A stretch of DNA of 64,000 nucleotides, from NCBI RefSeq assembly GCF_000718305.1, contig NZ_JOFQ01000011.1, positions 62,001 through 126,000 on the forward strand, in the 5' to 3' direction. This document shows, piece after piece, positions 48,197-56,309 of this stretch (the first letter of the stretch is position 1; every line of letters begins with the position of its first letter). The notes beneath the pieces were generated by a model. It was given only the letters and a program-made list of their open reading frames with translations. It ran no database searches and was not told the origin of the DNA. The position numbers were made by a program, and so were the translations under genes. This DNA comes from Streptomyces niger (GTDB taxonomy: Bacteria > Actinomycetota > Actinomycetes > Streptomycetales > Streptomycetaceae).

Positions 48197-48240
48197 CAGA
48201 AGGCCCGGTCGCGCGCAGGACGGCGCGGCCGGGCCTTCTG
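48197..48240 (+). terminator. 18-bp terminator after tRNA-Gly
   Basis: Bases 48197-48214 pair with 48223-48240 with one G-T wobble and an eight-base loop, four bases after the tRNA CCA end. Confidence 0.92.
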
Positions 48241-48279
48241 CGTATCCCGGGGTACGCGCCGGCTGGCTAGGGTGCGGGC

Positions 48280-48648
48280 ATGGAGATCTGGGTGAACCCC
48301 GCGTGTTCGAAGTGCCGGTCCGCGGTGCAGCTGCTGGACGAGGAGGGCGCGCAGTACACCGTGCGCCGCTATCTGGAGGACCCGCCGAGCGCGGCGGAGC
48401 TGCGGGCGGTGCTGGACCGCCTGGGGCTGGAGCCGTGGGACATCACACGTACCCAGGAGGCCGCGGCGAAGGAGCTGGGGCTGAAGGACTGGGAGCGGAC
48501 GGCGGACGCCCGGGAACGCTGGATCGAGGCGCTGGCCGCGCACCCGAAGCTGATCCAGCGGCCGATCATCACCGCGGACGACGGCAGCGCCGTGGTGGGC
48601 CGCAGCGAGGAGTCCGTGCGGGATGCACTGGCCCGCGGCCGGAAGTGA
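48280..48648 (+). CDS. ArsC/Spx family thioredoxin-fold protein
   Basis: A 122-residue protein with the ArsC fold. It has a C-x2-C motif (C9, C12 in NPACSKCRSAV), the YLEDPPSAAELRAVLDRLGLEP block and LIQRPII with the conserved arginine. Family members include glutaredoxin-linked arsenate reductases and redox regulators. The isolated context gives no sign of an arsenic operon, so actual arsenate reduction is uncertain. ATG 48280. Confidence 0.88.
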   Translation: MEIWVNPACSKCRSAVQLLDEEGAQYTVRRYLEDPPSAAELRAVLDRLGLEPWDITRTQEAAAKELGLKDWERTADARERWIEALAAHPKLIQRPIITADDGSAVVGRSEESVRDALARGRK

Positions 48649-48710
48649 GGCACCGGCGGTGAGGCGAGCGGCGCCGGGCCGCGGGGCCGGTCCGGTGCCC
48701 TGTTCGCGCT

Positions 48711-48774
48711 GATCGGAAGTGGTCCGCTCGGCGACCGGAAGCGTCCGTTCGCCGATCGGGAGCGGTTCATGCCC
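48711..48774. repeat. About 21-bp imperfect tandem repeat, three copies
   Basis: Units start at 48711, 48733 and 48754 and share GAYCGGRAGCGGTYCGYTCGSC-like sequence. They occupy the gap between two convergent genes. No regulatory reading is evident. Confidence 0.6.
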
Positions 48775-48789
48775 GTCAGCTCGCGCCCG

Positions 48790-48984
48790 TCAGAAGCTGA
48801 TGTTGTTGATGGTGTCCGCGACGGAGTTGAAGAAACGGTTCACGGCCGGGGCCATGCCGGTGGACGCGAGGAAGAAGCCGAAGAGTATGGCCACGATCGC
48901 GGGCCCCCACTTCAGCGACTTGTTGCGGAGCAGCACGATCAGAATGATCGCCAACAGCAGCACCACGGACAGGGAAAGTTCCAC
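48790..48984 (-). CDS. Small conserved membrane protein
   Basis: A 64-residue protein with two hydrophobic helices (LSLSVVLLLAIILIVLL at 3-19 and WGPAIVAILFGFFLAST at 26-42) joined by a basic RNKSLK turn, then an amphipathic tail. The GTG start at 48984 has a weak AGGGTG upstream. Similar short proteins are widespread in Streptomyces to my recollection. The function is unknown. Confidence 0.75.
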   Translation of the reverse strand: MELSLSVVLLLAIILIVLLRNKSLKWGPAIVAILFGFFLASTGMAPAVNRFFNSVADTINNISF

Positions 48985-49533
48985 AACTGATCACACCCTT
49001 GGTCGGAACACCACACCGGCCCTGGAAGCATGCAGCCGTGCATACCCCCGCCGGCACCCATCGTGCCACCAACTGTCTTCCCGGTGGAGACGAGTGACGA
49101 ATCATCGGCCAAGGCTTTACGCACTTGAGGCGCTGCCGCGTCTTCCGGACAGCTCTTCCCGATGAGCCGCACCCCGTAAGGGAACGTGCCGATTCCGGCC
49201 GTCGATTCGGCCTGATCATTTCCGTGGGGCGGTCACTCGGTGCGCCGCGTATACCCACTTCACGCGCGGTAATTCGAATTCCGGAATGGCGTTCCCGTGA
49301 GAAGCGCCACGCGGCCGGAACGCCACACAGCGGGACATTCCCGCCGGGGCTCCGCCGAGGCATATGCACCGCTAAAGCGGGATCTTTCCCCACAGAACGG
49401 GCATGAATGCGCCCGATCCGAGAACGGCCGGTTCTTCCCGCCTGCCGGCGATCTCCGCGGGTAGCAGCAGAAATACCCCCGACGTAAGAAGACGGTTTTA
49501 CGCACTCTCCGGTCCCCCACTAAGGTGCCTCAG
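48985..49533. other. Intergenic region of 549 bp
   Basis: The region lies between divergent genes and should contain both promoters. It is less GC-rich than the surroundings, especially at 49190-49330. I see no credible gene: reading frames are short, lack ribosome-binding sites and have atypical composition. No clear repeat or hairpin stands out. Confidence 0.5.
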
Positions 49534-50730
49534 ATGTTCCACGGCGACCAGCGAAGTCCGCTCCCCCCGGTCAAGGAAACGCCCGCCGCAGCCGCGCCTG
49601 CCGAGAAGCCGCCGGGCACGCCCGCGGCGCCGGCCGGCTCCGTCCGGACGGAGTCCGCACCGGCCGCGTCGGAGAAGCCGAAGAAGAAGGAGCGCGACCC
49701 CTTCTTCGACAACGCGAAGTACCTGGCGATCGTCCTGGTGGCCATGGGCCACGCCTGGGAGCCGCTGTCCGACGGCAGCCGTGCCGCCGAGGCGCTCTAC
49801 ATGGTCGTCTACACCTTCCACATGCCGGCGTTCATCATCGTCTCCGGTTACTTCTCGCGCAGCTTCGACATGCGCAAGGACCGGCTGCAGCGGTTGATCA
49901 CCGGCGTCGCGGTGCCGTACGTGATCTTCGAGGTGGCGTACAGCTTCTTCAAGCGCTGGGCCGACCACGACCCGGGCCACCCGATCAGCCTGCTGGACCC
50001 GTGGTTCCTGACCTGGTTCCTGGTCGCGCTCTTCATCTGGCGGCTCACCACGCCGCTGTGGAAGATCGTGCGCTGGCCCGTCCCGCTGGCCCTGACCATC
50101 GCGATGCTGGCCTCCATCTCGCCGGACATCGGCGACGACCTGGACCTGCAGCGCGTCCTGCAGTTCCTGCCGTTCTTCGTCATCGGACTCTTCATGAAGC
50201 CCGAGCACTTCCGGTGGGCGCAGCGCCGCGCGGTGAAGTGGGCCTCGCTGCCGATCTTCGCCGCCGCGCTGGTGACGGCGTACTGGGCGGCGCCCCGGAT
50301 GACCTCGGCGTGGTTCTACCACCGCGACAGCGCGCAGGAGCTCGGCGCGCCGTGGTGGTCGGGGCTGGTCATGACGCTGGCCCTGTTCGGCTGCTCGGCG
50401 GTGCTGGTGACCTGCTTCTTCGCGTGGGTGCCGAAGCGTCGGATGTGGTTCACGGTGCTGGGCGCCGGCACGCTGTACGGCTATCTGCTGCACGGCTTCC
50501 TGGCGAAGGGCTCGCGCTTCTGGGGCTGGTTCGACGACTACCAGTGGCTGCACTCGCCGCTGGGCGAGATCGCGGTGACGGTGATCGCGGGCGCGGTGGT
50601 CACGGCGCTGTGCACGCCTCCTGTGCAGCGGATCTTCCGCTTCGCGATGGAGCCGAAGATGAACTGGGCCTTCAAGAAGGACCCGGCCGACACGGCGCGG
50701 GCCCGCGGCGCGGGCGGTACGGCGGCGTAG
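49534..50730 (+). CDS. Acyltransferase family membrane protein (fucose 4-O-acetylase-like)
   Basis: A 398-residue membrane protein with about ten helices. The acyltransferase-3 hallmarks are FFDNAKYLAIVLVAMGHA early and FHMPAFIIVSGYFS, followed by LFIWRLTTPLWK and LGAGTLYGYLLHGFL. The N-terminal 50 residues are Pro/Ala/Lys-rich and cytoplasmic. ATG 49534 is favoured over GTG 49525 because AAGG lies eight bases before it. It probably O-acylates a surface glycan, teichoic acid or secondary metabolite; the substrate is unknown. Confidence 0.9.
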   Translation: MFHGDQRSPLPPVKETPAAAAPAEKPPGTPAAPAGSVRTESAPAASEKPKKKERDPFFDNAKYLAIVLVAMGHAWEPLSDGSRAAEALYMVVYTFHMPAFIIVSGYFSRSFDMRKDRLQRLITGVAVPYVIFEVAYSFFKRWADHDPGHPISLLDPWFLTWFLVALFIWRLTTPLWKIVRWPVPLALTIAMLASISPDIGDDLDLQRVLQFLPFFVIGLFMKPEHFRWAQRRAVKWASLPIFAAALVTAYWAAPRMTSAWFYHRDSAQELGAPWWSGLVMTLALFGCSAVLVTCFFAWVPKRRMWFTVLGAGTLYGYLLHGFLAKGSRFWGWFDDYQWLHSPLGEIAVTVIAGAVVTALCTPPVQRIFRFAMEPKMNWAFKKDPADTARARGAGGTAA

Positions 50731-50777
50731 CGGGCGCCGGGCGGGCAGGGAGCGCCCGCCCGGGTGCGGACCGTCAG

Positions 50778-50814
50778 GGTGCGGGAGCGGCAGCGATGCC
50801 GCTCCCGCACCTTT
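50778..50814 (+). terminator. Perfect 14-bp terminator with T-tract
   Basis: Bases 50778-50791 pair perfectly with 50798-50811 around a six-base loop, followed by TTT. It lies 48 nt after the acyltransferase stop. Confidence 0.92.
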
Positions 50815-50891
50815 CGCATGTCCGCAGCCGTTGCGGCCGGCTCGACCGCCTCGGCCGGTTCGGCCGGTCCATCGCCAGACCCTTCCCAAGG

Positions 50892-50938
50892 TCGTTTGGT
50901 AAACTAATTACATACGTTCTTTTGACCATTCCTTGACC
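50892..50938 (+). promoter_or_regulatory. AT-rich putative promoter/operator before the antiporter
   Basis: This stretch is far richer in A and T than anything nearby (GGTAAACTAATTAC, then CATACGTTCTTTTG) and lies 60-110 bp upstream of the antiporter start. It suits a promoter with an operator for a MarR-like regulator, or an Lsr2 contact. No regulator gene is adjacent. Confidence 0.45.
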
Positions 50939-51000
50939 TATGCCCGAGCCCCGTCCGAACCTCTGGAGGAGCCATCGGACACGCGGAGACCCTGCTCGCC

Positions 51001-52197
51001 ATGGGCGGCGCCTTCCTGGCCGCCGCCGTCCTCGCCCGCCTCGGCGGCCGCATCGGCCTGCCGACCATCCCCCTGTTCATCCTGGCCGGCATCCTGCTCG
51101 GCCCGAACACCCCCGGCTACGTCCTCGTCTCCGATCCGCACGATCTGGAGATGCTCTCGCTGCTCGGCCTGGTGCTGCTGCTCTTCTACCTGGGCCTCGA
51201 ATTCCACCTGGACGACCTCAAGACCGGCGGCCGCAAGATGGCGCTGGCCGGCGGCGCGTACCTCGCGCTGAACGTCGGCGCGGGCCTCGGTTTCGGCTTC
51301 GCGCTCGGCTGGGGCACGGCGGAGGCGCTGGTGCTGGCCGGGGTGCTCGGCATCTCGTCCTCGGCCATCGTCACGAAGGTCCTGGTCGACCTGGGCCGGC
51401 TCGGCAATCCCGAGACCCGCCCGATCCTCGGCATCATCGTGGTCGAGGACATCTTCCTCGCCCTCTACCTCGCCGCCCTGCAGCCGGTGATCTCCGGTGC
51501 CGACTCGATGACCTCCGCCGCCGTCGACGCCGGCAAGGCCTTCGGCTTCCTGCTGCTGCTCGCCGCGGCGGCCCGCTGGGGCACCCGGCTCGTCGGCCGG
51601 CTGATCGCCACGCGGGACAACGAACTCCTGGTGATCTCCTTCCTCGGCGCTGCCGTGCTGATCGCGGGAGTCTCGGAGGTGTTCGGGGTCGCCGACGCGA
51701 TCGGCGCGTTCATGGTCGGCCTGATGCTCGGCAGCACCAGCTCCGGCGAGCGGATACGCGAGCTGGTGCACCCGCTGCGGGACGCCTTCGGCGCGATCTT
51801 CTTCTTCGCCTTCGGGCTGTCCATCGACCCGGGCGACCTGCCCACCGTCCTCGTGCCGGTGCTGGCAGCGGTGGCGGTGACGCTGCTGATGAACGTCGTC
51901 GCCGGGCTCGTCGCCGCCCGCATCTACCGCTTCGGCCCACGGCCGGCGGCGAACATCGCGACCTCGCTGCTGGCCCGCGGCGAGTTCGCGCTGATCCTCG
52001 CGACGATGGCCGCGACGGCCGGCCTGGACGAGCGGCTGTCGCCGTTCATCGCCGGGTACGTCCTGATCCTCGCGGTACTGGGCCCGCTGGCCGCGGGGCG
52101 CGCCGGCTGGCTGGCACGCATCCTGCCGGGGCGCGCGGCACCGCGTACGGAGGAACCGGCGAAGGCCGAGCCGGTCGCGGCCGGCGGGGGCGGCTGA
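51001..52197 (+). CDS. Cation:proton antiporter (CPA2/KefB type)
   Basis: A 398-residue membrane transporter with about 12 helices and no C-terminal TrkA-N domain. Family features are LPTIPLFILAGILLGPN, LLLFYLGLEF, GISSSAIVTKVL, GIIVVEDIFLALYL, GVADAIGAFMVGLMLG and ARGEFALILA. It probably exchanges K+ or Na+ for H+. ATG 51001 has GGAG 12 nt upstream. A stronger GGAGGA at 50965-50970 lies just before ATC 50974 in the same frame, so the N-terminus may be nine residues longer if that codon is used. No KhtT-like partner gene precedes it. Confidence 0.9.
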   Translation: MGGAFLAAAVLARLGGRIGLPTIPLFILAGILLGPNTPGYVLVSDPHDLEMLSLLGLVLLLFYLGLEFHLDDLKTGGRKMALAGGAYLALNVGAGLGFGFALGWGTAEALVLAGVLGISSSAIVTKVLVDLGRLGNPETRPILGIIVVEDIFLALYLAALQPVISGADSMTSAAVDAGKAFGFLLLLAAAARWGTRLVGRLIATRDNELLVISFLGAAVLIAGVSEVFGVADAIGAFMVGLMLGSTSSGERIRELVHPLRDAFGAIFFFAFGLSIDPGDLPTVLVPVLAAVAVTLLMNVVAGLVAARIYRFGPRPAANIATSLLARGEFALILATMAATAGLDERLSPFIAGYVLILAVLGPLAAGRAGWLARILPGRAAPRTEEPAKAEPVAAGGGG

Positions 52198-52226
52198 CCC
52201 GGCGCGACCCGCGCCCGCCCTCGGGC

Positions 52227-53369
52227 TCAGTCCCGGCGGATCAGCAGGAGCGCGCGGTCGTCGTGCACGTCCTTGGCGACCGCCTCGATCAGATGCCAGG
52301 CGGCACCGGTGAAGCCGGCGGTCACGTAGCGGTCGGCCTCACCGGTGAGGCGGTCGATGCCCTCGGCGATGTCCCGGTCGGCGGACTCGACCAGCCCGTC
52401 GGTGAAGAGCATCAGCACGTCGCCGGGGCGCAGCGTCCCCTTGATCGGGTCGAAGTGGGCGCCGTCCATGATGCCCAGCAGCGGCCCCTCGGCCGCCTTC
52501 TCCTCCCAGCGGCCGCTGCCCGCGCTCAGCTGGAGGGCCGGCGGGTGCCCGGCGGAGAACAGCTCGTAGTCCCCGGACTCCAGGTCCAGTACGAGGTGGA
52601 TGGCGGTCGCGAAGCCCTCGCTCCAGTCCTGGCGGAGCAGGTAGCCGTTGGCGGCGGGCAGGAAGGCGTGCGGCGGCAGCGAGCCGAGCAGGCCGCCGAA
52701 CGCGCCCGACAGCAGCAGTGACCGGGAGGCGGCGTCCATGCCCTTGCCGGAGACGTCCGTGAGGACGACCTCCAGGATGTGGCCGCCGTGGGTGCGCGAG
52801 GCGACGACGAAGTCGCCGGAGAAGGACTGGCCGCCGGCCGGCCGCAGCGACATCTCGCGGTGCCAGCCGCGCGGCAGCTGCGGCAGCGCGCTCTGCACCC
52901 GGATGCGCTCGCGCAGGTCGAAGAGCATCGTGCCGCCGCGTCGCCAGGGCACCCCCACCCGGCTGCGGAACTGCGCGATCAGCAGCCCCAGGAGGCCCAC
53001 CGCGGCGACCACCAGGACCGTGCCGGGCGTGATCCGGTCCGGGCCCCGCTCGTACGGGCCGAGCACCGCGGCCTCCACGATCAGCGCCACCGCCGCGGTG
53101 CCGTACAGCGCCAGCAGGCTGGCGGGGCGCAGCAGCAGCCCGCCCGCGACGATCGGGAGGACCAGGGCGGTGGGGGCGAACCAGTCGGGGCGCCAGATGG
53201 TGCAGCCCGCGAGGACCGGTACGGAGAGCAGCAGGGCGGCCAGCGCGACCCAGTCGGAGCCGTCGCCGCGGAAGTAGTCGACCATGGCCTTGCGCACGCC
53301 GATGCGAGCCCGGTGCATCGCCTTGCGCACCCGGGCCGTCAGGGTCTCCGCTGCCGCGCCGCTCGCCAT
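52227..53369 (-). CDS. Membrane-associated PP2C (SpoIIE-type) serine/threonine phosphatase
   Basis: A 380-residue protein with about four N-terminal membrane helices (residues 40-130) and a cytoplasmic SpoIIE/PP2C domain (about 165-380). Metal-binding motifs are visible: SGDFVVA, VLTDVSGKGMDAA, FSAGHPPALQL and LMLFTDGLVESADRD. Such enzymes typically dephosphorylate anti-anti-sigma factors, and Streptomyces carry many. Start ATG 53369. The partner is not encoded nearby. Convergent with the antiporter, with only 29 bp between stops. Confidence 0.92.
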   Translation of the reverse strand: MASGAAAETLTARVRKAMHRARIGVRKAMVDYFRGDGSDWVALAALLLSVPVLAGCTIWRPDWFAPTALVLPIVAGGLLLRPASLLALYGTAAVALIVEAAVLGPYERGPDRITPGTVLVVAAVGLLGLLIAQFRSRVGVPWRRGGTMLFDLRERIRVQSALPQLPRGWHREMSLRPAGGQSFSGDFVVASRTHGGHILEVVLTDVSGKGMDAASRSLLLSGAFGGLLGSLPPHAFLPAANGYLLRQDWSEGFATAIHLVLDLESGDYELFSAGHPPALQLSAGSGRWEEKAAEGPLLGIMDGAHFDPIKGTLRPGDVLMLFTDGLVESADRDIAEGIDRLTGEADRYVTAGFTGAAWHLIEAVAKDVHDDRALLLIRRD

Positions 53370-53496
53370 TGCCCCGTGACCATATCCACCCCTTTGGCGG
53401 CGCGTCGATTCGTGGCACGCCGCCCGCGGCAATTGCCAGGAAAACGTGTTCGAAATCCAGTCGCGTCCGCGAGCCGGCGGCTGCTACGCATGGCGT

Positions 53497-54726
53497 ATGA
53501 CGACACAGGTGCGGACATTGCGGGCGGCCGAATGGGACGGCTGGTACGCCACGTTGGAGCGGGCGTTCGGCGGGGCTGCGGAGTCTCCCGAGGAGCGCGG
53601 GCTCTATCGGGACCTGACCGAGATGGACCGGTCGTTCGGCGTGTGGGACGGGTCCGAAGTGGTGGGCACGGCCGGGGCTTTCACCTTCCGGATGGCCGTG
53701 CCGGGCGGGGCGCTGCTGCCCGCGGCCGGCGTGACGATGGTCAGCGTGCAGTCGACGCACCGGCGGCGCGGACTGCTGACGCAGATGATGCGGCATCAGC
53801 TGACGGACGTACGCCGCCGTGCGGAGCCGCTCGCCGTATTGACCGCGTCCGAACCGGTGATTTACGGACGGTTCGGATACGGCGTGGCCACCCGTCAGGC
53901 GCAGCTGCGGGTGGAGACGAAGCGGGTCGCCCTGACGCTCCCGGACGGCACGGACGACGTACGCCTGCGGATCGTGCCGCCCGCCGAGGCGGTGGCCGCG
54001 TGCGAGCGGGTGTACGCGCGGCTCGTCACCGGCCGGCCCGGGATGCTCGCCCGGCAGCCGGGCTGGGAGCGGCTGCCGGTGCTGGACCCGCCCGGCGACC
54101 GGGCGGGCACGGGGGAGCTGCTCTGCGTGCTCGCAGAGGTCGCCGGCGAGGTACGGGGGTACGCGCGGTACGCGGTCAAGGCGGAGTGGGGCGACGGCGG
54201 TCCGGACGGCACCGTCCAGCTGCGGGACATCGAGGCGCTGGACCCGGTCGTCCGTGCGGCGCTGTGGCGCTACCTGCTCTCCGTCGACCTGACCTCCACC
54301 CTGGTGAGCCACAACCGCCCGGTGGACGAGCCGTTGCTGCACATGGTGTCCGACGTGCGCCGGTGCGGGGTGCGGCTGCGGGAGGGGCTGTTCCTGCGCC
54401 CGGTGGAGGTGGGCGCGGCGCTCGCGGGGCGCACGTACGCGGCCCCGGTGGACGTGGTCCTCGACGTCCGCGACGCCTTCTGCCCGTGGAACGAGGGGCG
54501 GTGGCGGCTGTCCGGTGACGCGAAGGGGGCCTCCTGCGAGCGGACGGCGGACCGGCCCGACCTGGCCCTCTCGGTACGGGAGTTGGGGGCGGCGTACCTC
54601 GGTGACACCCGGCTGAGCGCGCTGGCGGCAGCGGGCCGCGTACGGGAGCTACGCCCCGGCGCGCTGGCCGAGGCCTCGGAAGCCTTCGGCTCCGATGTGG
54701 CGCCGTGGTTGCCGCACGGGTTCTGA
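53497..54726 (+). CDS. Eis-like GNAT N-acetyltransferase with SCP2 domain
   Basis: A 409-residue enzyme with two GNAT-like domains and a C-terminal sterol-carrier-like domain, the Eis architecture. The acetyl-CoA site is GVTMVSVQSTHRRRGLLTQMM, and VIYGRFGYGVAT is a typical Eis block. The C-terminus ends in GF, with the terminal carboxylate used as general base in the family. Mycobacterial Eis acetylates aminoglycosides; the natural substrate here is unknown. ATG 53497 is chosen by homology. Divergent from the PP2C gene. Confidence 0.92.
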   Translation: MTTQVRTLRAAEWDGWYATLERAFGGAAESPEERGLYRDLTEMDRSFGVWDGSEVVGTAGAFTFRMAVPGGALLPAAGVTMVSVQSTHRRRGLLTQMMRHQLTDVRRRAEPLAVLTASEPVIYGRFGYGVATRQAQLRVETKRVALTLPDGTDDVRLRIVPPAEAVAACERVYARLVTGRPGMLARQPGWERLPVLDPPGDRAGTGELLCVLAEVAGEVRGYARYAVKAEWGDGGPDGTVQLRDIEALDPVVRAALWRYLLSVDLTSTLVSHNRPVDEPLLHMVSDVRRCGVRLREGLFLRPVEVGAALAGRTYAAPVDVVLDVRDAFCPWNEGRWRLSGDAKGASCERTADRPDLALSVRELGAAYLGDTRLSALAAAGRVRELRPGALAEASEAFGSDVAPWLPHGF

Positions 54727-54760
54727 TCCCGGGCGCGGGTCCACGGGGGCCTGCCGCGCG

Positions 54761-55570
54761 TCAGCGCGTCTGGCAGCCCGGACACCAGAACAGGTTGCGG
54801 CCGCCGAGGTCCGCCGTGCGGATCTCCGTGCCGCAGAGGTGACACGGCTGTTGCGCGCGGCGGTAGACGTACACCTCGCCGCCGTGGTCGTCGACGCGCG
54901 GCGGCCGGCCCATGGCCTCGGGCTCGTGCTCGGGCCGTACGGTGTCGATGCGGTTGTTGCGGACGCCCTCGCGCATGAGGACGACCAGGTCCGACCAGAT
55001 CGCGTCCCATTCGGAGCGCGTCAGATCGCGACCGATGCGGTACGGGTCGATTCCGTGCCGGAAGAGGACCTCGGCGCGGTAGACGTTGCCGACGCCCGCG
55101 ATGACCTTCTGGTCCATCAGCAGCGCGGCCACGCTCGTCCGGCTGCGCGAGATCCGCCGCCAGGCCCGCTCCCCGTCGTCCTCGGCACGCAGCGGGTCGG
55201 GCCCGAGCCGGTCGTGTATCGCCTGCTTGTCGGCGTCGGTGAGCAGCGCGCAGGCGGTGGGCCCGCGCAGGTCGGCGTAGTGCGCCTCGTTGGCCAGCCG
55301 GAGCCGCACCGTGTCGGTGGGCGGCGGCGCCGGCACCGGGCCGAAGCCGAGCTTGCCGAAGAGGCCGAGGTGGACGTGGACCCAGCCGGCCCCCTCGAAG
55401 CCCAGGAAGAGGTGCTTGCCGTGCGCCTCGGTGGCCGCCAGCACCTGGCCGTCGACCAGCGCGGCGCCGTCGGCGAACTTGCCCTGCGGGCTGCTCGCAC
55501 GCACAGGCCGGCCGCCGAACCTCTCGAAGTGGTCGGCGGCCAGCCGGTGGATCGTGTGCCCCTCGGGCAT
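54761..55570 (-). CDS. Fpg/Nei family DNA glycosylase/AP lyase
   Basis: A 269-residue base excision repair enzyme. It begins MPEGHTIHR; after Met removal the N-terminal proline is the Schiff-base nucleophile and the next Glu is catalytic. A helix-two-turn-helix with LLMDQKVIAGVGNVYRAEVLF and a C-terminal C4 zinc finger (CHLCGTEI and CPGCQ) complete the fold. MPEGHT suggests the Nei2 branch rather than MutM. ATG 55570. It is 35 nt downstream of rpiB and likely co-transcribed. Confidence 0.95.
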   Translation of the reverse strand: MPEGHTIHRLAADHFERFGGRPVRASSPQGKFADGAALVDGQVLAATEAHGKHLFLGFEGAGWVHVHLGLFGKLGFGPVPAPPPTDTVRLRLANEAHYADLRGPTACALLTDADKQAIHDRLGPDPLRAEDDGERAWRRISRSRTSVAALLMDQKVIAGVGNVYRAEVLFRHGIDPYRIGRDLTRSEWDAIWSDLVVLMREGVRNNRIDTVRPEHEPEAMGRPPRVDDHGGEVYVYRRAQQPCHLCGTEIRTADLGGRNLFWCPGCQTR

Positions 55571-55605
55571 CGGCGATCGGTCCTGTCCTGCGGTCGTTGT
55601 GCGAC

Positions 55606-56094
55606 TCAGCCCTGCTGGGGGTGGTGGGCCGGGATGGCGGGCAGCTCGCCGGTGGTCTCGTACCGCGAGAGCATCTCGATCCGGCGGGTGTGCCGCTCCT
55701 CGTTGCTGTACGGCGTGGCGAGGAAGGCCGCGATGAACGCGGTGGCCTCGTCCTGGGAGTGCATCCGGCCGCCGACGGAGATCACGTTGGCGTTGTTGTG
55801 CTCCCGGCCGAGCTTGGCGGTCTCCTCGCTCCAGGCCAGCACGGCCCGGACGCCCTTGACCTTGTTGGCGGCGATCTGCTCGCCGTTGCCCGAGCCGCCG
55901 ATCACGATGCCGAGGGCTTCCGGGTCTGCGGCGGTCTTCTCCGCGGCCCGGAGGCAGAACGGCGGGTAGTCGTCCTGGGCGTCGTAGATGTGCGGGCCGC
56001 AGTCGACGGGCTCGTGGCCATTGGCCTTCAACCACTCGACGAGGTGGTTCTTCAGTTCGAAACCGGCATGATCGGAGCCGAGGTACACGCGCAT
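55606..56094 (-). CDS. rpiB: Ribose-5-phosphate isomerase B
   Basis: A 162-residue enzyme of the non-oxidative pentose phosphate pathway interconverting ribose-5-P and ribulose-5-P. MRVYLGSDHAGFELK is diagnostic. The anion-hole/base region reads GGSGNGEQ, with Glu (E72) in the place of the catalytic Cys seen in E. coli RpiB, as in the M. tuberculosis type. H99 lies in REHNNANV. Upstream of the DNA glycosylase gene in an apparent operon. Confidence 0.97.
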   Translation of the reverse strand: MRVYLGSDHAGFELKNHLVEWLKANGHEPVDCGPHIYDAQDDYPPFCLRAAEKTAADPEALGIVIGGSGNGEQIAANKVKGVRAVLAWSEETAKLGREHNNANVISVGGRMHSQDEATAFIAAFLATPYSNEERHTRRIEMLSRYETTGELPAIPAHHPQQG

Positions 56095-56173
56095 GCGACG
56101 AGTGTGACACGACGGGGTCGGGGTAGGTGCCGTTGGGTCTCCCTACGAGTCGACACAGGGAAACATCGTCGTT

Positions 56174-56190
56174 ACTTGTCGTACACAAGT
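56174..56190. promoter_or_regulatory. GntR-like palindromic operator
   Basis: ACTTGT and ACAAGT form perfect six-base arms around CGTAC. The core TTGTCGTACACAA resembles the general GntR-family site (GT-N-AC arrangement). It lies 120-136 bp before the first permease and about 80 bp before rpiB, so it could control either or both. Confidence 0.5.
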
Positions 56191-56309
56191 TCGCCGTACA
56201 AACGCACGAACTCGTTAACGATACGGATTCGGGGGCTTCCCCTCCCTGTGCCCCGGAAGATCTCATCCAGGGGCTCGACACATCAGCGACCCACACAAGG
56301 ACGGTGCAC

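Noticed and set aside
48985..49533. Several short open frames in the 549-bp gap
   Set aside because: No ribosome-binding sites, atypical amino acid composition and no hydrophobic or domain signature.
52339..54342. Minus-strand open frame of 667 codons spanning the PP2C and Eis-like genes
   Set aside because: It is an out-of-frame shadow crossing a divergent promoter region, and both underlying genes are clear.
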